Counted from the first letter of the stretch, positions 25,301 through 33,937 are shown. The stretch: 35,271 bases of DNA from an uncultured Bacteroidota bacterium (GCA_902784465.1 CACZUZ010000025.1:1-35271), one strand, 5' to 3'. Notes: generated by a model not told the origin, from the letters alone. Numbers and translations are program-made.

Positions 25301-26848
25301 CTAACCTTTGTTTCTCAGCGTGATAAACGGTATCAGTATCTCTTCCAACGAGATACCTCCATGCTGAAAGGTGTTCATATAGTACTGGACGTACTGGTTG
25401 TAGTTGTTGGGATAGGCGAAGAAGTCGCCGGCGCGGGCAAAAATATAGGGAGATGTGACATATCGTTTGGGAAGGAATATCTTCTTGGGTTCCCTCACCT
25501 CAAAAACCTGCTTGGGATTGTAGTCGAGCAGGCGGCCCTGCTTGTATCTCAGGTTCACCGAGATGTCGCGGTCACCCTTGACGCGCACTGGGTTGTCGAT
25601 ACGCACTGAGCCATGGTCGGTGGTGATTACCACGTTGGCATCGTGGTCGGCAAGGAACTTGATGACCTCGAGCAGAGGCGAATACTCCATCCATGAGAGC
25701 GTCACAGAACGATAGGCTCGCTCGTCCTCGGCAAGTTCACGGACGATGTTGCTGTCGGTGCGGGCATGCGAGAGCATGTCTATAAAATTGTAGATGATGA
25801 TGTTCAGCTTGTTGTGCATCAGGTTGGGAAGGCTGTCGACGAGACGCTTGCCGTGCTGGGCATTGAGCACCTTGTTGTAGCTCATCTTGACGTTGAAGCC
25901 ATGACGCTTGAGGTTCTCGCCCATCAGCTCCGCTTCATATTGGTTCTTGAAGCCCTCTTCGTCCTCGTTGACCCAGTACTGGGGGTATTTGTTCTCAATC
26001 TCCGACGGCATCAGTCCGGCGAACATGGTGTTACGGGCGAACTGTGTCGTTGTGGGGATAATGCTGTAATAGATGTCGTCGCGTTCGACATGAAGGTACT
26101 GTTCAACAAGCGATTGTATATATTTCCACTGGTCGTAGCGGAAATTGTCGATGACAATCATGAAGGTGGGACGATCCTCCTCGAGCAGGGGAAAGAGGCG
26201 TTCGCGAACCACGGTGGAAGACATCAAGGGCTTTTCGCTCTTGCCGTTGACCCAATCGATATAGTTACGCTCGTAGAAACGGCAGAAGAGCTGGTTGGCT
26301 TCGGCTTTCTGTGAACGGAAAATGTCGTGGATATTGTCGTCGCTGGTGTTGGCAAGCTCCAAATCCCAATAGACAAGTTTGCGGTAGAGATCAATCCATT
26401 CGTCGGCACTGAGACGGTCGCTGAGCTGCATGCTGATGTCGCGGAACTGCTGCTGGTAGGAGAAGGTCGACTTCTCGCTGACAAGACGCTTGGCCTCGGT
26501 GTGTTTCTTGACGGAGAGGAGTATCTGGTTGGGGTTGACAGGCTTGATGAGGTAGTCGGAAATCTTGCCGCCGAGGGCCTCATCCATGATATGCTCCTCC
26601 TCGCTCTTGGTAATCATGATGACGGGGAGCTGGGGGCGGAGACGCTTGATTTGCGTCAGCGTGTCGAGGCCGCTGATGCCCGGCATGTTCTCGTCGAGGA
26701 AAACGAGGTCGAACTCGTTATCGGCAAGTTCGTCGAGGGCTTCTGAGCCCGAGGTCACAGGGGTTACAGAATAGCCTTTGTCTTCAAGGAAAAGGATGTG
26801 CGGCTTGAGCAGGTCAATCTCATCATCAGCCCAGAGAATCGAAGTCAT
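25301..26848 (-). CDS. porX: T9SS response regulator with PglZ phosphatase-type domain (PorX)
   Basis: PorX couples two-component signalling to expression of the type IX secretion machinery. The 515 residues match known PorX length. The receiver domain (1-120) has acidic Asp8/Asp9, phosphoacceptor Asp52 in FLDENMPG, Thr80 and Lys81. A helical linker follows. The PglZ/alkaline-phosphatase-type domain has a full set of candidate metal ligands: Asp234 (VIDNFRYD), nucleophile Thr274 (ARNTMFAG), Asp357 and His361 (FIDMLSH), Asp411-His412 (TTDHGS) and His497. Published PorX proteins hydrolyse oligonucleotides with this site. The partner kinase PorY is not in the window. T9SS cargo genes elsewhere in the window fit this assignment. 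Confidence 0.95.
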   Translation of the reverse strand: MTSILWADDEIDLLKPHILFLEDKGYSVTPVTSGSEALDELADNEFDLVFLDENMPGISGLDTLTQIKRLRPQLPVIMITKSEEEHIMDEALGGKISDYLIKPVNPNQILLSVKKHTEAKRLVSEKSTFSYQQQFRDISMQLSDRLSADEWIDLYRKLVYWDLELANTSDDNIHDIFRSQKAEANQLFCRFYERNYIDWVNGKSEKPLMSSTVVRERLFPLLEEDRPTFMIVIDNFRYDQWKYIQSLVEQYLHVERDDIYYSIIPTTTQFARNTMFAGLMPSEIENKYPQYWVNEDEEGFKNQYEAELMGENLKRHGFNVKMSYNKVLNAQHGKRLVDSLPNLMHNKLNIIIYNFIDMLSHARTDSNIVRELAEDERAYRSVTLSWMEYSPLLEVIKFLADHDANVVITTDHGSVRIDNPVRVKGDRDISVNLRYKQGRLLDYNPKQVFEVREPKKIFLPKRYVTSPYIFARAGDFFAYPNNYNQYVQYYMNTFQHGGISLEEILIPFITLRNKG

Positions 26849-26888
26849 ATTAAGGGGGGTGTTTTATGTTTCGGGGGTTTTCTTGTTT

Positions 26889-26979
26889 TCTAGATTTGTC
26901 TAGATTGTCTAGATTGTCTAGATTCTCTAGATTGTCTAGATTGTCTAGATTCTCTAGTTTGTCTAGTTTGTCTAGTTTA
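26889..26979. repeat. Ten-unit 9-bp tandem array between porX and mfd, with 27-bp higher-order period
   Basis: Unit 1 is TCTAGATTTG. Units 2-10 are 9 nt: TCTAGATTG, TCTAGATTG, TCTAGATTC, then the same trio again, then TCTAGTTTG, TCTAGTTTG, TCTAGTTTA. The G-G-C, G-G-C, G-G-A pattern means the array grew as 27-bp blocks. Most units contain the palindrome TCTAGA. It occupies the divergent region between the two genes. Confidence 0.95.
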
Positions 26980-27014
26980 ACGCCGTACGCAATTTTTTCG
27001 TATATCCGGCGTTA
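26978..27014. other. Stem-loop at the edge of the 9-bp array
   Basis: TAACGCCG pairs with CGGCGTTA, and inside it TACG pairs with CGTA around a T-rich loop. It starts in the last repeat unit and lies about 70 nt before the mfd ATG; a leader or protein-binding role is possible. Confidence 0.55.
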
Positions 27015-27085
27015 CACTTAACGAACTTTAACTATCACCACTATCATACTCCCACAATTTCCAACATTATACCACATAGCTCAAA

Positions 27086-30000
27086 ATGCAACTTACAGAC
27101 ATCTATAGCGAATCGAATATCATAGTTCAACTTAGTAAAGGGCTTAGGGAGAGCAGCGCTCGCATCCATGTCACCGGACTGACGGGAAGCCTAACTGCCA
27201 CCGTTGGCGCAGCTCTTTACAAGGAACTGGCAGACAGGAACATCATGTTTATCGTCGGAGCCAAAGAGGATGCCTACTATCTTCAGAACGACCTCGAGAC
27301 TCTACTCGACGAAAGCGGGGCGGAAATCGAAGAGAAGCACGTCCTGCTATTCCCCACGACCTACAGACGCCCCTACCAGACCGAGGAGACCGACAACGCC
27401 AACGTGATGATGCGCTCCGAAGTGGTGAAACAACTGGCAGGAGGCAGAAGGCTGGTGGTGGTAAGCTATCCCGAGGCTCTGGCAGAAAAGGTGGTGTCGT
27501 CCAAAACCCTGACAAGCAATACCCTCCAGATACACAAAGGCAACCAGCTCGACATGGATTTCGTGATGGACGTGTTGCAAGAGTATGCCTTCGAACGCGT
27601 CGACTTCGTGACACAACCAGGCGAATATGCGGTGAGAGGCGGCATATTGGACGTCTTCTCCTTCGCCAACGAGATGCCGTTCCGCATCGAGTTTTTCGAC
27701 GACACGGTGGACTCGCTGCGCAGCTTCGACCCTGTAAGCCAACTGTCTGTGAGGCAGATGGATGTCATCACCATCATCCCTAACCTCGAAAACAAACAAG
27801 ACAACGTACAGCCTGACAGCCAGCCAATCAGGCAGTCAGAGAAGGTCAGCGTACTGGACTACTTTGGCAGCGAGGACATAGTGTGGGTGCAGGGACTGAT
27901 GTTTGTGAGCGAGACCATAGAGAAATGCTTCGCCACAGCCACTACCGAATTCAAAAAAATTGAAGCTGACCGGGACAAGGGACTTGTCCGCATGCAGAAT
28001 GCCAAACCCGACGAGCTATACTCGTCAGCCAACGAGTTCCTCAAGGCACTGATACGCTGCAAAGTGATAGAATCGGGCAACTCAGCCTTCTTCAACAAGG
28101 GACTAAAGATAGAGGCCCACAGCGAACTGCAGCCGGCATTCAACAAACAGTTCGAGCTGCTGAAAGAGTCGCTCAGCCAATATGCCGACAAGGGTTACCA
28201 GCTCTTCATCAGCGTAAGCAGTGAACAACAAAAGAAGAGGCTCGACAAAGTTTTCGGAGAGGAAAACAGCTTTCAGCTGACAACCATCAACTACCAACTG
28301 TCGAAGGGTTTCATCGACCATGATGAACATCTGCTGTGCTATACCGACCACGAAATCTTTGAGCGATACCACAAATACACCGTGCGCGACCTCAGCCACA
28401 ACCGCGAGGCACTGACCCTCAAGGAACTGTTCGAGCTGAAACCTGGCGACTACGTGACTCATATCGACTACGGGGTAGGGCGTTTTTCCGGACTTGAGAA
28501 AATAGAGACCAACGGAAAGCAGCAAGAGGTTATCCGACTGGTTTACAAGAACAACGACACTCTTTATATCAGCATCCACGGCCTGCACAAGATAAGCCGC
28601 TACGTCGGCAAGGAGGGACAGGCACCCACCCTCAACCGCTTGGGCAGCAACACATGGCAGGTGCTGAAGCAGAAGACCAAGAAGCACGTCAAGGACATAG
28701 CCAAAGACCTCATAGCCCTCTACGCCAAACGCAAGGCGACGCGAGGGTTTGCCTTCAGCCCCGACAGCTACCTGCAGAACGAGCTGGAAGCCAGCTTCAT
28801 GTATGAGGATACCCCCGACCAGCTGAAGGCTACCATCGACGTGAAAAACGACATGGAGGCACGCTCACCGATGGACCGCCTGGTGTGTGGCGATGTGGGG
28901 TTCGGCAAGACCGAGGTGGCCATACGCGCCGCCTTCAAGGCTGTGTGCGACAGCAAACAGGTGGCGGTACTGGTACCATCAACAATCCTCGCCTTCCAGC
29001 ATTACAACACATTCAGCGAACGACTCAAGGGGTTGCCTGTCAACATCGACTACCTCAACCGCTTCCGTACCACAAAAGAGAAAAACCAGATTATCCGCGA
29101 CCTTGAAAGCGGCAAGCTCGACATACTGATAGGCACCCACGCCATCACCAACGGAAAGCTGAAATTCAAAGACTTGGGACTGCTCATCATCGACGAGGAA
29201 CAGAAGTTCGGAGTCAGCGTGAAAGAGAAGCTCAAGCAGGCGCGTACCAATGTTGACGTGCTGACCCTGACGGCCACACCGATACCGCGCACCCTACAAT
29301 TCTCGCTGATGGGGGCACGCGACCTCAGCGTCATACAGACCCCACCCCCCAACCGCCAGCCAATACAGACCGAGCTGCTAGCCTTCAGCGAAGAGACCAT
29401 ACGCGACGCCATACTCTACGAACTGTCGCGCGACGGACAGGTGTTCTTCATCAGCAACCGCGTCGAGAACCTACCCGAGATGGCCGGACTGGTAAGCCGG
29501 CTGGTACCCGATGCCCGAGTGGCTATGGCTCACGGCCAGATGGAGGGCAAAGAGGTGGAAGAGACAATGCTGAAGTTTATCGACGGCGAAATCGATGTAC
29601 TGGTGGCCACAGCCATCATCGAGAACGGACTCGACATCCCCAACGCCAACACCATGATTATCAACAACGCCCAGCAGTTCGGACTCAGCGACCTGCACCA
29701 GATGCGCGGTCGTGTGGGCCGCAGCAACCGCAAGGCATTCTGCTACATGTTCATCCCGTCGTTTGGCATACTTACCGACGAAGCCCAGAAGAGGCTCCGC
29801 GCCATCGAGGAGTTCTCGACAGTGGGCAGCGGCTTCAATCTGGCCATGCGCGACCTCGACATCCGTGGCGCCGGCAACATACTGGGCGCCGAACAGAGCG
29901 GATTCATCAGCGAAATAGGCTACGACATGTACCACAAAATCCTAAATGAGGCCATCGAGGAACTCAAGGAAACCGACTTCCACGACCTCTTCTATGGCAA

Positions 30001-30517
30001 CGACGTACCAAGCACTCCGTCCTCCGCTCCCAGTTCTCCGTTTTCCGTTCCCCGTTCTCCGTTCGTCAAGGAGTGTGTCATCGAGACCGACCTAGAGGTT
30101 TTGCTGCCCGACGACTACGTGACCAACATCAGTGAGCGACTGCAACTATACAAGGAACTCAATGAGCTGAACAGCGAAGAGGAACTGGACCACTACCGCG
30201 AACGGCTGATAGACCGCTTCGGGCCTATACCTACAGCAACACAGGAGCTGATAAAGACCATCACTCTGCGTCGCATGGCAAAGGAATTTGGCATCGAGAA
30301 GCTGGTACTCAAGCAGAACAAGATGGTGTGCAACTTCGTCGCCAACCAAAACAACCCATTCTACCAGTCGGGGAATTTCATGCAGCTTATAAAATATGCC
30401 CAAGAGCATCAGCGTACAGTGCATCTGCGAGAAACAACAGAACGGCTATCCCTGGTCTGCGACAACGTCGACTCCATCCATTCAGCAATAGAAAAGCTAA
30501 AGGTGCTGATTGGATAG
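27086..30517 (+). CDS. mfd: Transcription-repair coupling factor
   Basis: Mfd removes RNA polymerase stalled at lesions and recruits UvrA. The 1143 residues have the full order. The UvrB-like N-terminal region includes FPTTYRRPYQ and PGEYAVRGGILDVFSFA. The CarD-like RNA polymerase interaction domain has LKPGDYVTHIDYGVGRF. The translocase has Walker A GDVGFGKTE (Lys608), the DEEQ box at 703-706, TATPIPRTL and MRGRVGRSNRKAFCY. The C-terminal TRCF domain starts ETDLEVLLPDDYV. Between translocase and TRCF domain, residues about 976-992 are a Ser/Pro-rich insert coded by a heptanucleotide repeat. It is divergent from porX across a tandem array. No strong terminator follows. Confidence 0.96.
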   Translation: MQLTDIYSESNIIVQLSKGLRESSARIHVTGLTGSLTATVGAALYKELADRNIMFIVGAKEDAYYLQNDLETLLDESGAEIEEKHVLLFPTTYRRPYQTEETDNANVMMRSEVVKQLAGGRRLVVVSYPEALAEKVVSSKTLTSNTLQIHKGNQLDMDFVMDVLQEYAFERVDFVTQPGEYAVRGGILDVFSFANEMPFRIEFFDDTVDSLRSFDPVSQLSVRQMDVITIIPNLENKQDNVQPDSQPIRQSEKVSVLDYFGSEDIVWVQGLMFVSETIEKCFATATTEFKKIEADRDKGLVRMQNAKPDELYSSANEFLKALIRCKVIESGNSAFFNKGLKIEAHSELQPAFNKQFELLKESLSQYADKGYQLFISVSSEQQKKRLDKVFGEENSFQLTTINYQLSKGFIDHDEHLLCYTDHEIFERYHKYTVRDLSHNREALTLKELFELKPGDYVTHIDYGVGRFSGLEKIETNGKQQEVIRLVYKNNDTLYISIHGLHKISRYVGKEGQAPTLNRLGSNTWQVLKQKTKKHVKDIAKDLIALYAKRKATRGFAFSPDSYLQNELEASFMYEDTPDQLKATIDVKNDMEARSPMDRLVCGDVGFGKTEVAIRAAFKAVCDSKQVAVLVPSTILAFQHYNTFSERLKGLPVNIDYLNRFRTTKEKNQIIRDLESGKLDILIGTHAITNGKLKFKDLGLLIIDEEQKFGVSVKEKLKQARTNVDVLTLTATPIPRTLQFSLMGARDLSVIQTPPPNRQPIQTELLAFSEETIRDAILYELSRDGQVFFISNRVENLPEMAGLVSRLVPDARVAMAHGQMEGKEVEETMLKFIDGEIDVLVATAIIENGLDIPNANTMIINNAQQFGLSDLHQMRGRVGRSNRKAFCYMFIPSFGILTDEAQKRLRAIEEFSTVGSGFNLAMRDLDIRGAGNILGAEQSGFISEIGYDMYHKILNEAIEELKETDFHDLFYGNDVPSTPSSAPSSPFSVPRSPFVKECVIETDLEVLLPDDYVTNISERLQLYKELNELNSEEELDHYRERLIDRFGPIPTATQELIKTITLRRMAKEFGIEKLVLKQNKMVCNFVANQNNPFYQSGNFMQLIKYAQEHQRTVHLRETTERLSLVCDNVDSIHSAIEKLKVLIG
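30013..30061 (+). repeat. Seven-unit heptanucleotide repeat inside mfd
   Basis: The G residues at 30019, 30026, 30033, 30040, 30047, 30054 and 30061 close seven 7-nt units: CACTCCG, TCCTCCG, CTCCCAG, TTCTCCG, TTTTCCG, TTCCCCG, TTCTCCG. Because 7 is not a multiple of 3, loss or gain of one unit would shift the mfd frame. Confidence 0.9.
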
Positions 30518-30614
30518 CAAAGGAGGGCGGTTTGACCTTTAATGTTTACAGCTAATGGCCAACGGCCGAAAGAAAAAAAAAAATTAAAAAAACTAAAAAT
30601 TAACAAAAAAATAC

Positions 30615-30623
30615 TATTTTTGC
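30615..30623 (+). promoter_or_regulatory. Promoter of the acyl-CoA ligase gene
   Basis: TATTTTTGC on the plus strand, 73 nt before the ATG at 30697. Confidence 0.65.
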
Positions 30624-30696
30624 ATATTAGGAGGATTTTGTACGTTTTGGCATTCCACCTTTTAGAAACAATAATATCAACCTACTACGCAAAAGA

Positions 30697-32562
30697 ATGG
30701 AAATAAATATTACTCGTCTTTTTGATCTTCTCGACCACCTGGTAGTCAACCACCCTAAAGATGACATGCTCGCCGGCAAGGTTAATGGCGAATGGGTGCG
30801 CTACAGTTCGCACGACTACTACAAATACGCCCACTTCATGGCCTACGGCCTCATGGAGCTGGGCATCCAGCCCGGCGACAGGGTTATCACCATCTCCAAC
30901 AACTGTCCGGAATGGAACTTCATCGACATGGCTCTCTCTATGATGGGTGCCATCCATGTGCCAGTCTACCCCACCCTCTCTACCGAGAACTATCTGCATA
31001 TCTTCCGCCACAGCGAAGCCAAGCTCATCCTGGTAAGCAGCAAAGTGCTGCTCAACCGCATACGTCCCGCCTGGAACCAGCTCGAGAACAAGCCCGACAT
31101 CTACACGCTGGCCAACATCGAGGGTGAGCACCGCACGCTGGAAATCCTCAAGCTCGGCATCGCCAGCCGCGAGAAGCACCTCGCCGAACTGGAGCAGCTC
31201 AAAGAACGGATCAAACCCGACGACTGGCTGACCCTCATCTACACCAGCGGCACCACTGGCGACCCCAAGGGCGTCATGCTCTCCCACCGCAACATCTGCT
31301 CCAACTTCCTGGCACACTCCAAAGTCAACCCCATGACCCCCGACTACAAGGTACTCTCCTTCCTGCCCCTCAACCACGTCTTCGAACGCTCGATGAACTA
31401 CCACTTCCAATACCTGGGATGCAGCATCTACTATGCTGAAAGCATGGGTACACTACAGAGGGACATGGCCGACATCGGATGCGGTGGCTTTTGCGCCGTT
31501 CCACGCGTACTGGAGATGTTCTACGACAAGCTCTATGCCGCTGGCAAGGACTTCCCCGCCATCAAGAAAGCCATCTATTTCAGAGCCTTCAAGCATGGAA
31601 TGCGCTTCGACAACGGCATCATCAAGAAAGTGTCGGTATGGTACCAGATTATGCACCGCTTCTACGACTACATGGTCTACCGCCATTGGCGCGACAAATT
31701 CGGCGGCCGGAAGATGATCATCATCAGCGGAGGCAGCAGCATCCCCGAGCGCCTCGTCCGCCTCTTCAGCGCTGCCGGCATGAACATATACGAAGGTTAC
31801 GGCCTCAGCGAGACCTCGCCCGTCATCGCCGTCAACAACCCCGTCGACGGCCTTGTGCGCTACGGCACCGTGGGTCCCATGCTCAGCGGCACCGAGATGA
31901 TGATAGCCGAAGATGGCGAAATCCTCACCCGCGGCCCCCATGTCATGATGGGCTACTACAAAGACCCCGAATACACCGCCGAGGTCATCGACAGCGAGGG
32001 ATGGTTCCACACGGGCGACATCGGCAAGCTGGTGGGCGGCAAATACCTCAAAATCACCGACCGAAAGAAAGACATCTTCAAACTTTCTGCTGGCAAATAC
32101 GTGGCTCCGCAAGTGATAGAGAACAAGCTGCGCGAGTCGGAATACATCGACCAGGTGATGGTCATCGGTGAAAACCAGAAGATTGCCGCTGCCATCATCT
32201 CGCCCAATTTCAACACCCTCCACTATTGGGCCCTCAAGCACCACCTCCACTATCGCGACAACACCAAACTCATCGAGCTTCCCGAGGTCAACAAGAAGAT
32301 GCAGGAAGTCATCGACCAGTACAACAAGGAGTTTGCACCGCATGAGCAGATAAAGAAGTTCCGGCTTGTCAGCGAGGAATGGACGACAGCCAATGGGTTC
32401 CTCTCCCCCACCCTCAAGGTTCGCCGCAAAATCCTGCAAGATAAATACAAGGATATTATCAAGGACATTTTCGGCATCCAAGACGAGACAAAATCTGGCA
32501 TTCTCGCCACATTCCGCTCCATCGAACTGCCCTCAATCAAGTTCCCGTTCAAAGAAAATTAA
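30697..32562 (+). CDS. Long-chain-fatty-acid--CoA ligase (AMP-forming)
   Basis: Activates long-chain fatty acids to acyl-CoA through an acyl-AMP intermediate. The 621 residues are typical of the FadD15-like group. The P-loop/AMP motif IYTSGTTGDPKGVMLSH is at about 181-197. Other family parts are FLPLNHVFERSMNYHF, IISGGSSIPERLVRLF, YEGYGLSETSPVIAVNN, and the hinge-region GWFHTGDIGKLVGGKYLKIT followed by DRKKDIFKLSAGKYVAP. The C-terminal lysine region (SPTLKVRRKILQDKY) is also present. It has its own promoter. Nothing unusual is seen. Confidence 0.94.
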   Translation: MEINITRLFDLLDHLVVNHPKDDMLAGKVNGEWVRYSSHDYYKYAHFMAYGLMELGIQPGDRVITISNNCPEWNFIDMALSMMGAIHVPVYPTLSTENYLHIFRHSEAKLILVSSKVLLNRIRPAWNQLENKPDIYTLANIEGEHRTLEILKLGIASREKHLAELEQLKERIKPDDWLTLIYTSGTTGDPKGVMLSHRNICSNFLAHSKVNPMTPDYKVLSFLPLNHVFERSMNYHFQYLGCSIYYAESMGTLQRDMADIGCGGFCAVPRVLEMFYDKLYAAGKDFPAIKKAIYFRAFKHGMRFDNGIIKKVSVWYQIMHRFYDYMVYRHWRDKFGGRKMIIISGGSSIPERLVRLFSAAGMNIYEGYGLSETSPVIAVNNPVDGLVRYGTVGPMLSGTEMMIAEDGEILTRGPHVMMGYYKDPEYTAEVIDSEGWFHTGDIGKLVGGKYLKITDRKKDIFKLSAGKYVAPQVIENKLRESEYIDQVMVIGENQKIAAAIISPNFNTLHYWALKHHLHYRDNTKLIELPEVNKKMQEVIDQYNKEFAPHEQIKKFRLVSEEWTTANGFLSPTLKVRRKILQDKYKDIIKDIFGIQDETKSGILATFRSIELPSIKFPFKEN

Positions 32563-32650
32563 CCACAATATTATCTTAATATTCAATTGATTTTCTATAT
32601 TCCTTTCTCTATTTCGAAATTTATTTTTGTGGGTTTTGCAAAAAAGTAGT

Positions 32651-32659
32651 ACTTTTGCA
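32651..32659 (+). promoter_or_regulatory. Promoter of tRNA-Gln
   Basis: TACTTTTGC on the plus strand, 22 nt before the tRNA. Confidence 0.7.
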
Positions 32660-32681
32660 AACTCTTTCATGAAAATGGATT

Positions 32682-32752
32682 GTCCCATGGTGTAATGGTA
32701 GCACATCAGATTTTGGTTCTGCTTGCCCAGGTTCGAATCCTGGTGGGACAAC
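32682..32752 (+). tRNA. tRNA-Gln (anticodon UUG)
   Basis: The acceptor arms TGTCCCA and TGGGACA pair perfectly. The anticodon stem CAGAT/TTCTG region encloses TTTTGGT with anticodon TTG, and the T-arm is CCAGG-TTCGAAT-CCTGG. CCA is not encoded. Promoter and terminator flank it closely. Confidence 0.95.
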
Positions 32753-32757
32753 AAAGA

Positions 32758-32784
32758 AAACGCCTCGTCGGAGGCGTTTTTTTT
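32758..32784 (+). terminator. Terminator after tRNA-Gln
   Basis: AACGCCTC and GAGGCGTT with loop GTCG are followed by a run of T. Confidence 0.93.
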
Positions 32785-32891
32785 CGTTAAAAGGAAGCAC
32801 TTTCCCGCATGTCTACAGGAATAATAACAGACGTACATGTGCGTCACCAAAAAGGCATCAAACCATTACCTGCCAATTCCGAGCGTGAGTC

Positions 32892-32913
32892 CCGCGAGTA
32901 CCCTCACTCGCGG
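32892..32913. other. Unexplained 8-bp stem-loop in the gap after tRNA-Gln
   Basis: CCGCGAGT and ACTCGCGG enclose a 6-nt loop, without a T-run. The 276-nt gap 32785-33060 otherwise holds only a second hairpin (32963-33003) and the mntA promoter; no gene is supported. Confidence 0.6.
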
Positions 32914-32962
32914 ATAAGACGAGGGAAAGATTTAGAATAGACATAAAATAGATTTCTAACCC

Positions 32963-33003
32963 ATGCCTTCGGCCTAAAAAATCGCCGAAGGCATTTTCTT
33001 TTT
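32963..33003 (+). terminator. Orphan terminator-like hairpin upstream of mntA
   Basis: ATGCCTTCGGC and GCCGAAGGCAT form a perfect 11-bp stem, followed by TTTCTTTTT. No gene that would need it is visible just upstream on the plus strand, so it may end an undetected small RNA. Confidence 0.75.
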
Positions 33004-33023
33004 GCCGTGTTGAAAAAAAAGTG

Positions 33024-33032
33024 TAATTTTGC
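33024..33032 (+). promoter_or_regulatory. Promoter of the mntA-hepT pair
   Basis: TAATTTTGC with TTTG at 33001-33004 about 19 nt upstream. It lies 29 nt before the ATG. Confidence 0.7.
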
Positions 33033-33060
33033 AAATTGAAATAACTCAATTATTATTGCC

Positions 33061-33357
33061 ATGAGCACGCAAGCGATGACACAGATAATAGCAGACTACT
33101 TCAAGACGCAACCCGTCGTGAAGGCCTGGCTTTTTGGCTCTTATTCGAGGGATGAGCAGAGACCGTGGAGCGATGTCGACATTCTTGTTCAGTACGATCG
33201 GAGCCAACCTATAGGCCTGCTGAAAATTGCCAGCATGAAAGTGGCTCTCGAAGATCTCCTTCGTTGCGAGGTCGATCTGGTGGAAGATGGCACCTTGCGC
33301 CCTTGGGCGGTTGAAAGTGTAAACAAAGACAGGAGACTTATTTATGAGAGAGCATAG
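33061..33357 (+). CDS. mntA: MntA-type minimal nucleotidyltransferase antitoxin
   Basis: A 98-residue minimal nucleotidyltransferase, the antitoxin half of an MntA-HepT (type VII) toxin-antitoxin pair. In characterised systems it adds AMP to a tyrosine of HepT and so blocks it. The signature GSYSRDEQRPWSDVDILV is at residues 26-43 with catalytic Asp38 and Asp40. The third acidic residue is Asp72 in CEVDLVEDG. The hepT gene starts 14 nt before its stop, so translation is probably coupled. It has its own promoter. Confidence 0.92.
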   Translation: MSTQAMTQIIADYFKTQPVVKAWLFGSYSRDEQRPWSDVDILVQYDRSQPIGLLKIASMKVALEDLLRCEVDLVEDGTLRPWAVESVNKDRRLIYERA

Positions 33358-33850
33358 AAGAGACCGTGGACGGCTGGAAGACATTTTGAAATACGCCCAA
33401 AATGTTGAAAAAATTGTCAGCGGCATCACCTACGACGAGTTTGTCAGCGACATCCGCACCTACTATTCCGTTATGAAGAATGTGGAAGTCATTGGCGAAG
33501 CTGCCAATATGCTGACGCACCATTTTCGGGAGGAGCACGACGAACTACCATGGAGGCCTATCATCAGTATGCGCAATGTGCTAGTGCATGGATACGCCCA
33601 AATATCAGATGCAGACCTTTGGCAGACAGCAACCGCGGATATCAAACCTTTGCGGCAGCAGGTCGAACGCTACTTGGCCGACATTGACTGGAAACAATGG
33701 GAGCAAAGACAAGACCACCATACTGATATTGACAATGCTGCCTACAAGCAAGCAATCAACTCCGCCCGCAAGATGAAAACCAAAGGCTATCCAGTTGCCG
33801 ATATCGCCGAAATTACTGGATTGTCGGCAGATGAAATAGCGAGTTTGTAG
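33344..33850 (+). CDS. hepT: HepT-type HEPN ribonuclease toxin with C-terminal extension
   Basis: 168 residues. The first 120 are a DUF86/HepT HEPN domain: MREHRRDRGRLEDILKYAQN, EVIGEAANML, and the catalytic RNxxxHxY motif as Arg77-Asn78...His82-Gly-Tyr84. Tyr84 corresponds to the residue AMPylated by MntA in studied pairs. Residues about 130-168 are extra: a helix with INSARKMKTKGYP and then VADIAEITGLSADEI. This resembles the C-terminal helix-turn-helix-like tail of Rpn/PD-(D/E)XK transposase-family proteins. Most HepT proteins end without it. The gene overlaps mntA by 14 nt. Confidence 0.9.
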   Translation: MREHRRDRGRLEDILKYAQNVEKIVSGITYDEFVSDIRTYYSVMKNVEVIGEAANMLTHHFREEHDELPWRPIISMRNVLVHGYAQISDADLWQTATADIKPLRQQVERYLADIDWKQWEQRQDHHTDIDNAAYKQAINSARKMKTKGYPVADIAEITGLSADEIASL

Positions 33851-33937
33851 ATAGAATGTTACCAGGGACAAGTAAAACACCCCCCTCTTCTGTCTCAACA
33901 TAGGTGATGTCGCTCACCCTGCCTTTCTCACAATTAT

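Noticed and set aside
26889-26979. Possible CRISPR array
   Set aside because: The units are contiguous 9-mers with no spacers, and no cas gene is present.
30553-30566. Short GGCC/GGCC hairpin after mfd
   Set aside because: A 4-bp stem followed by A-rich sequence, with no T-run on the plus strand; too weak to call a terminator.
32858-33049. 63-codon minus-strand frame in the gap after tRNA-Gln
   Set aside because: It crosses two perfect hairpins and the mntA promoter and has no signal or motif.
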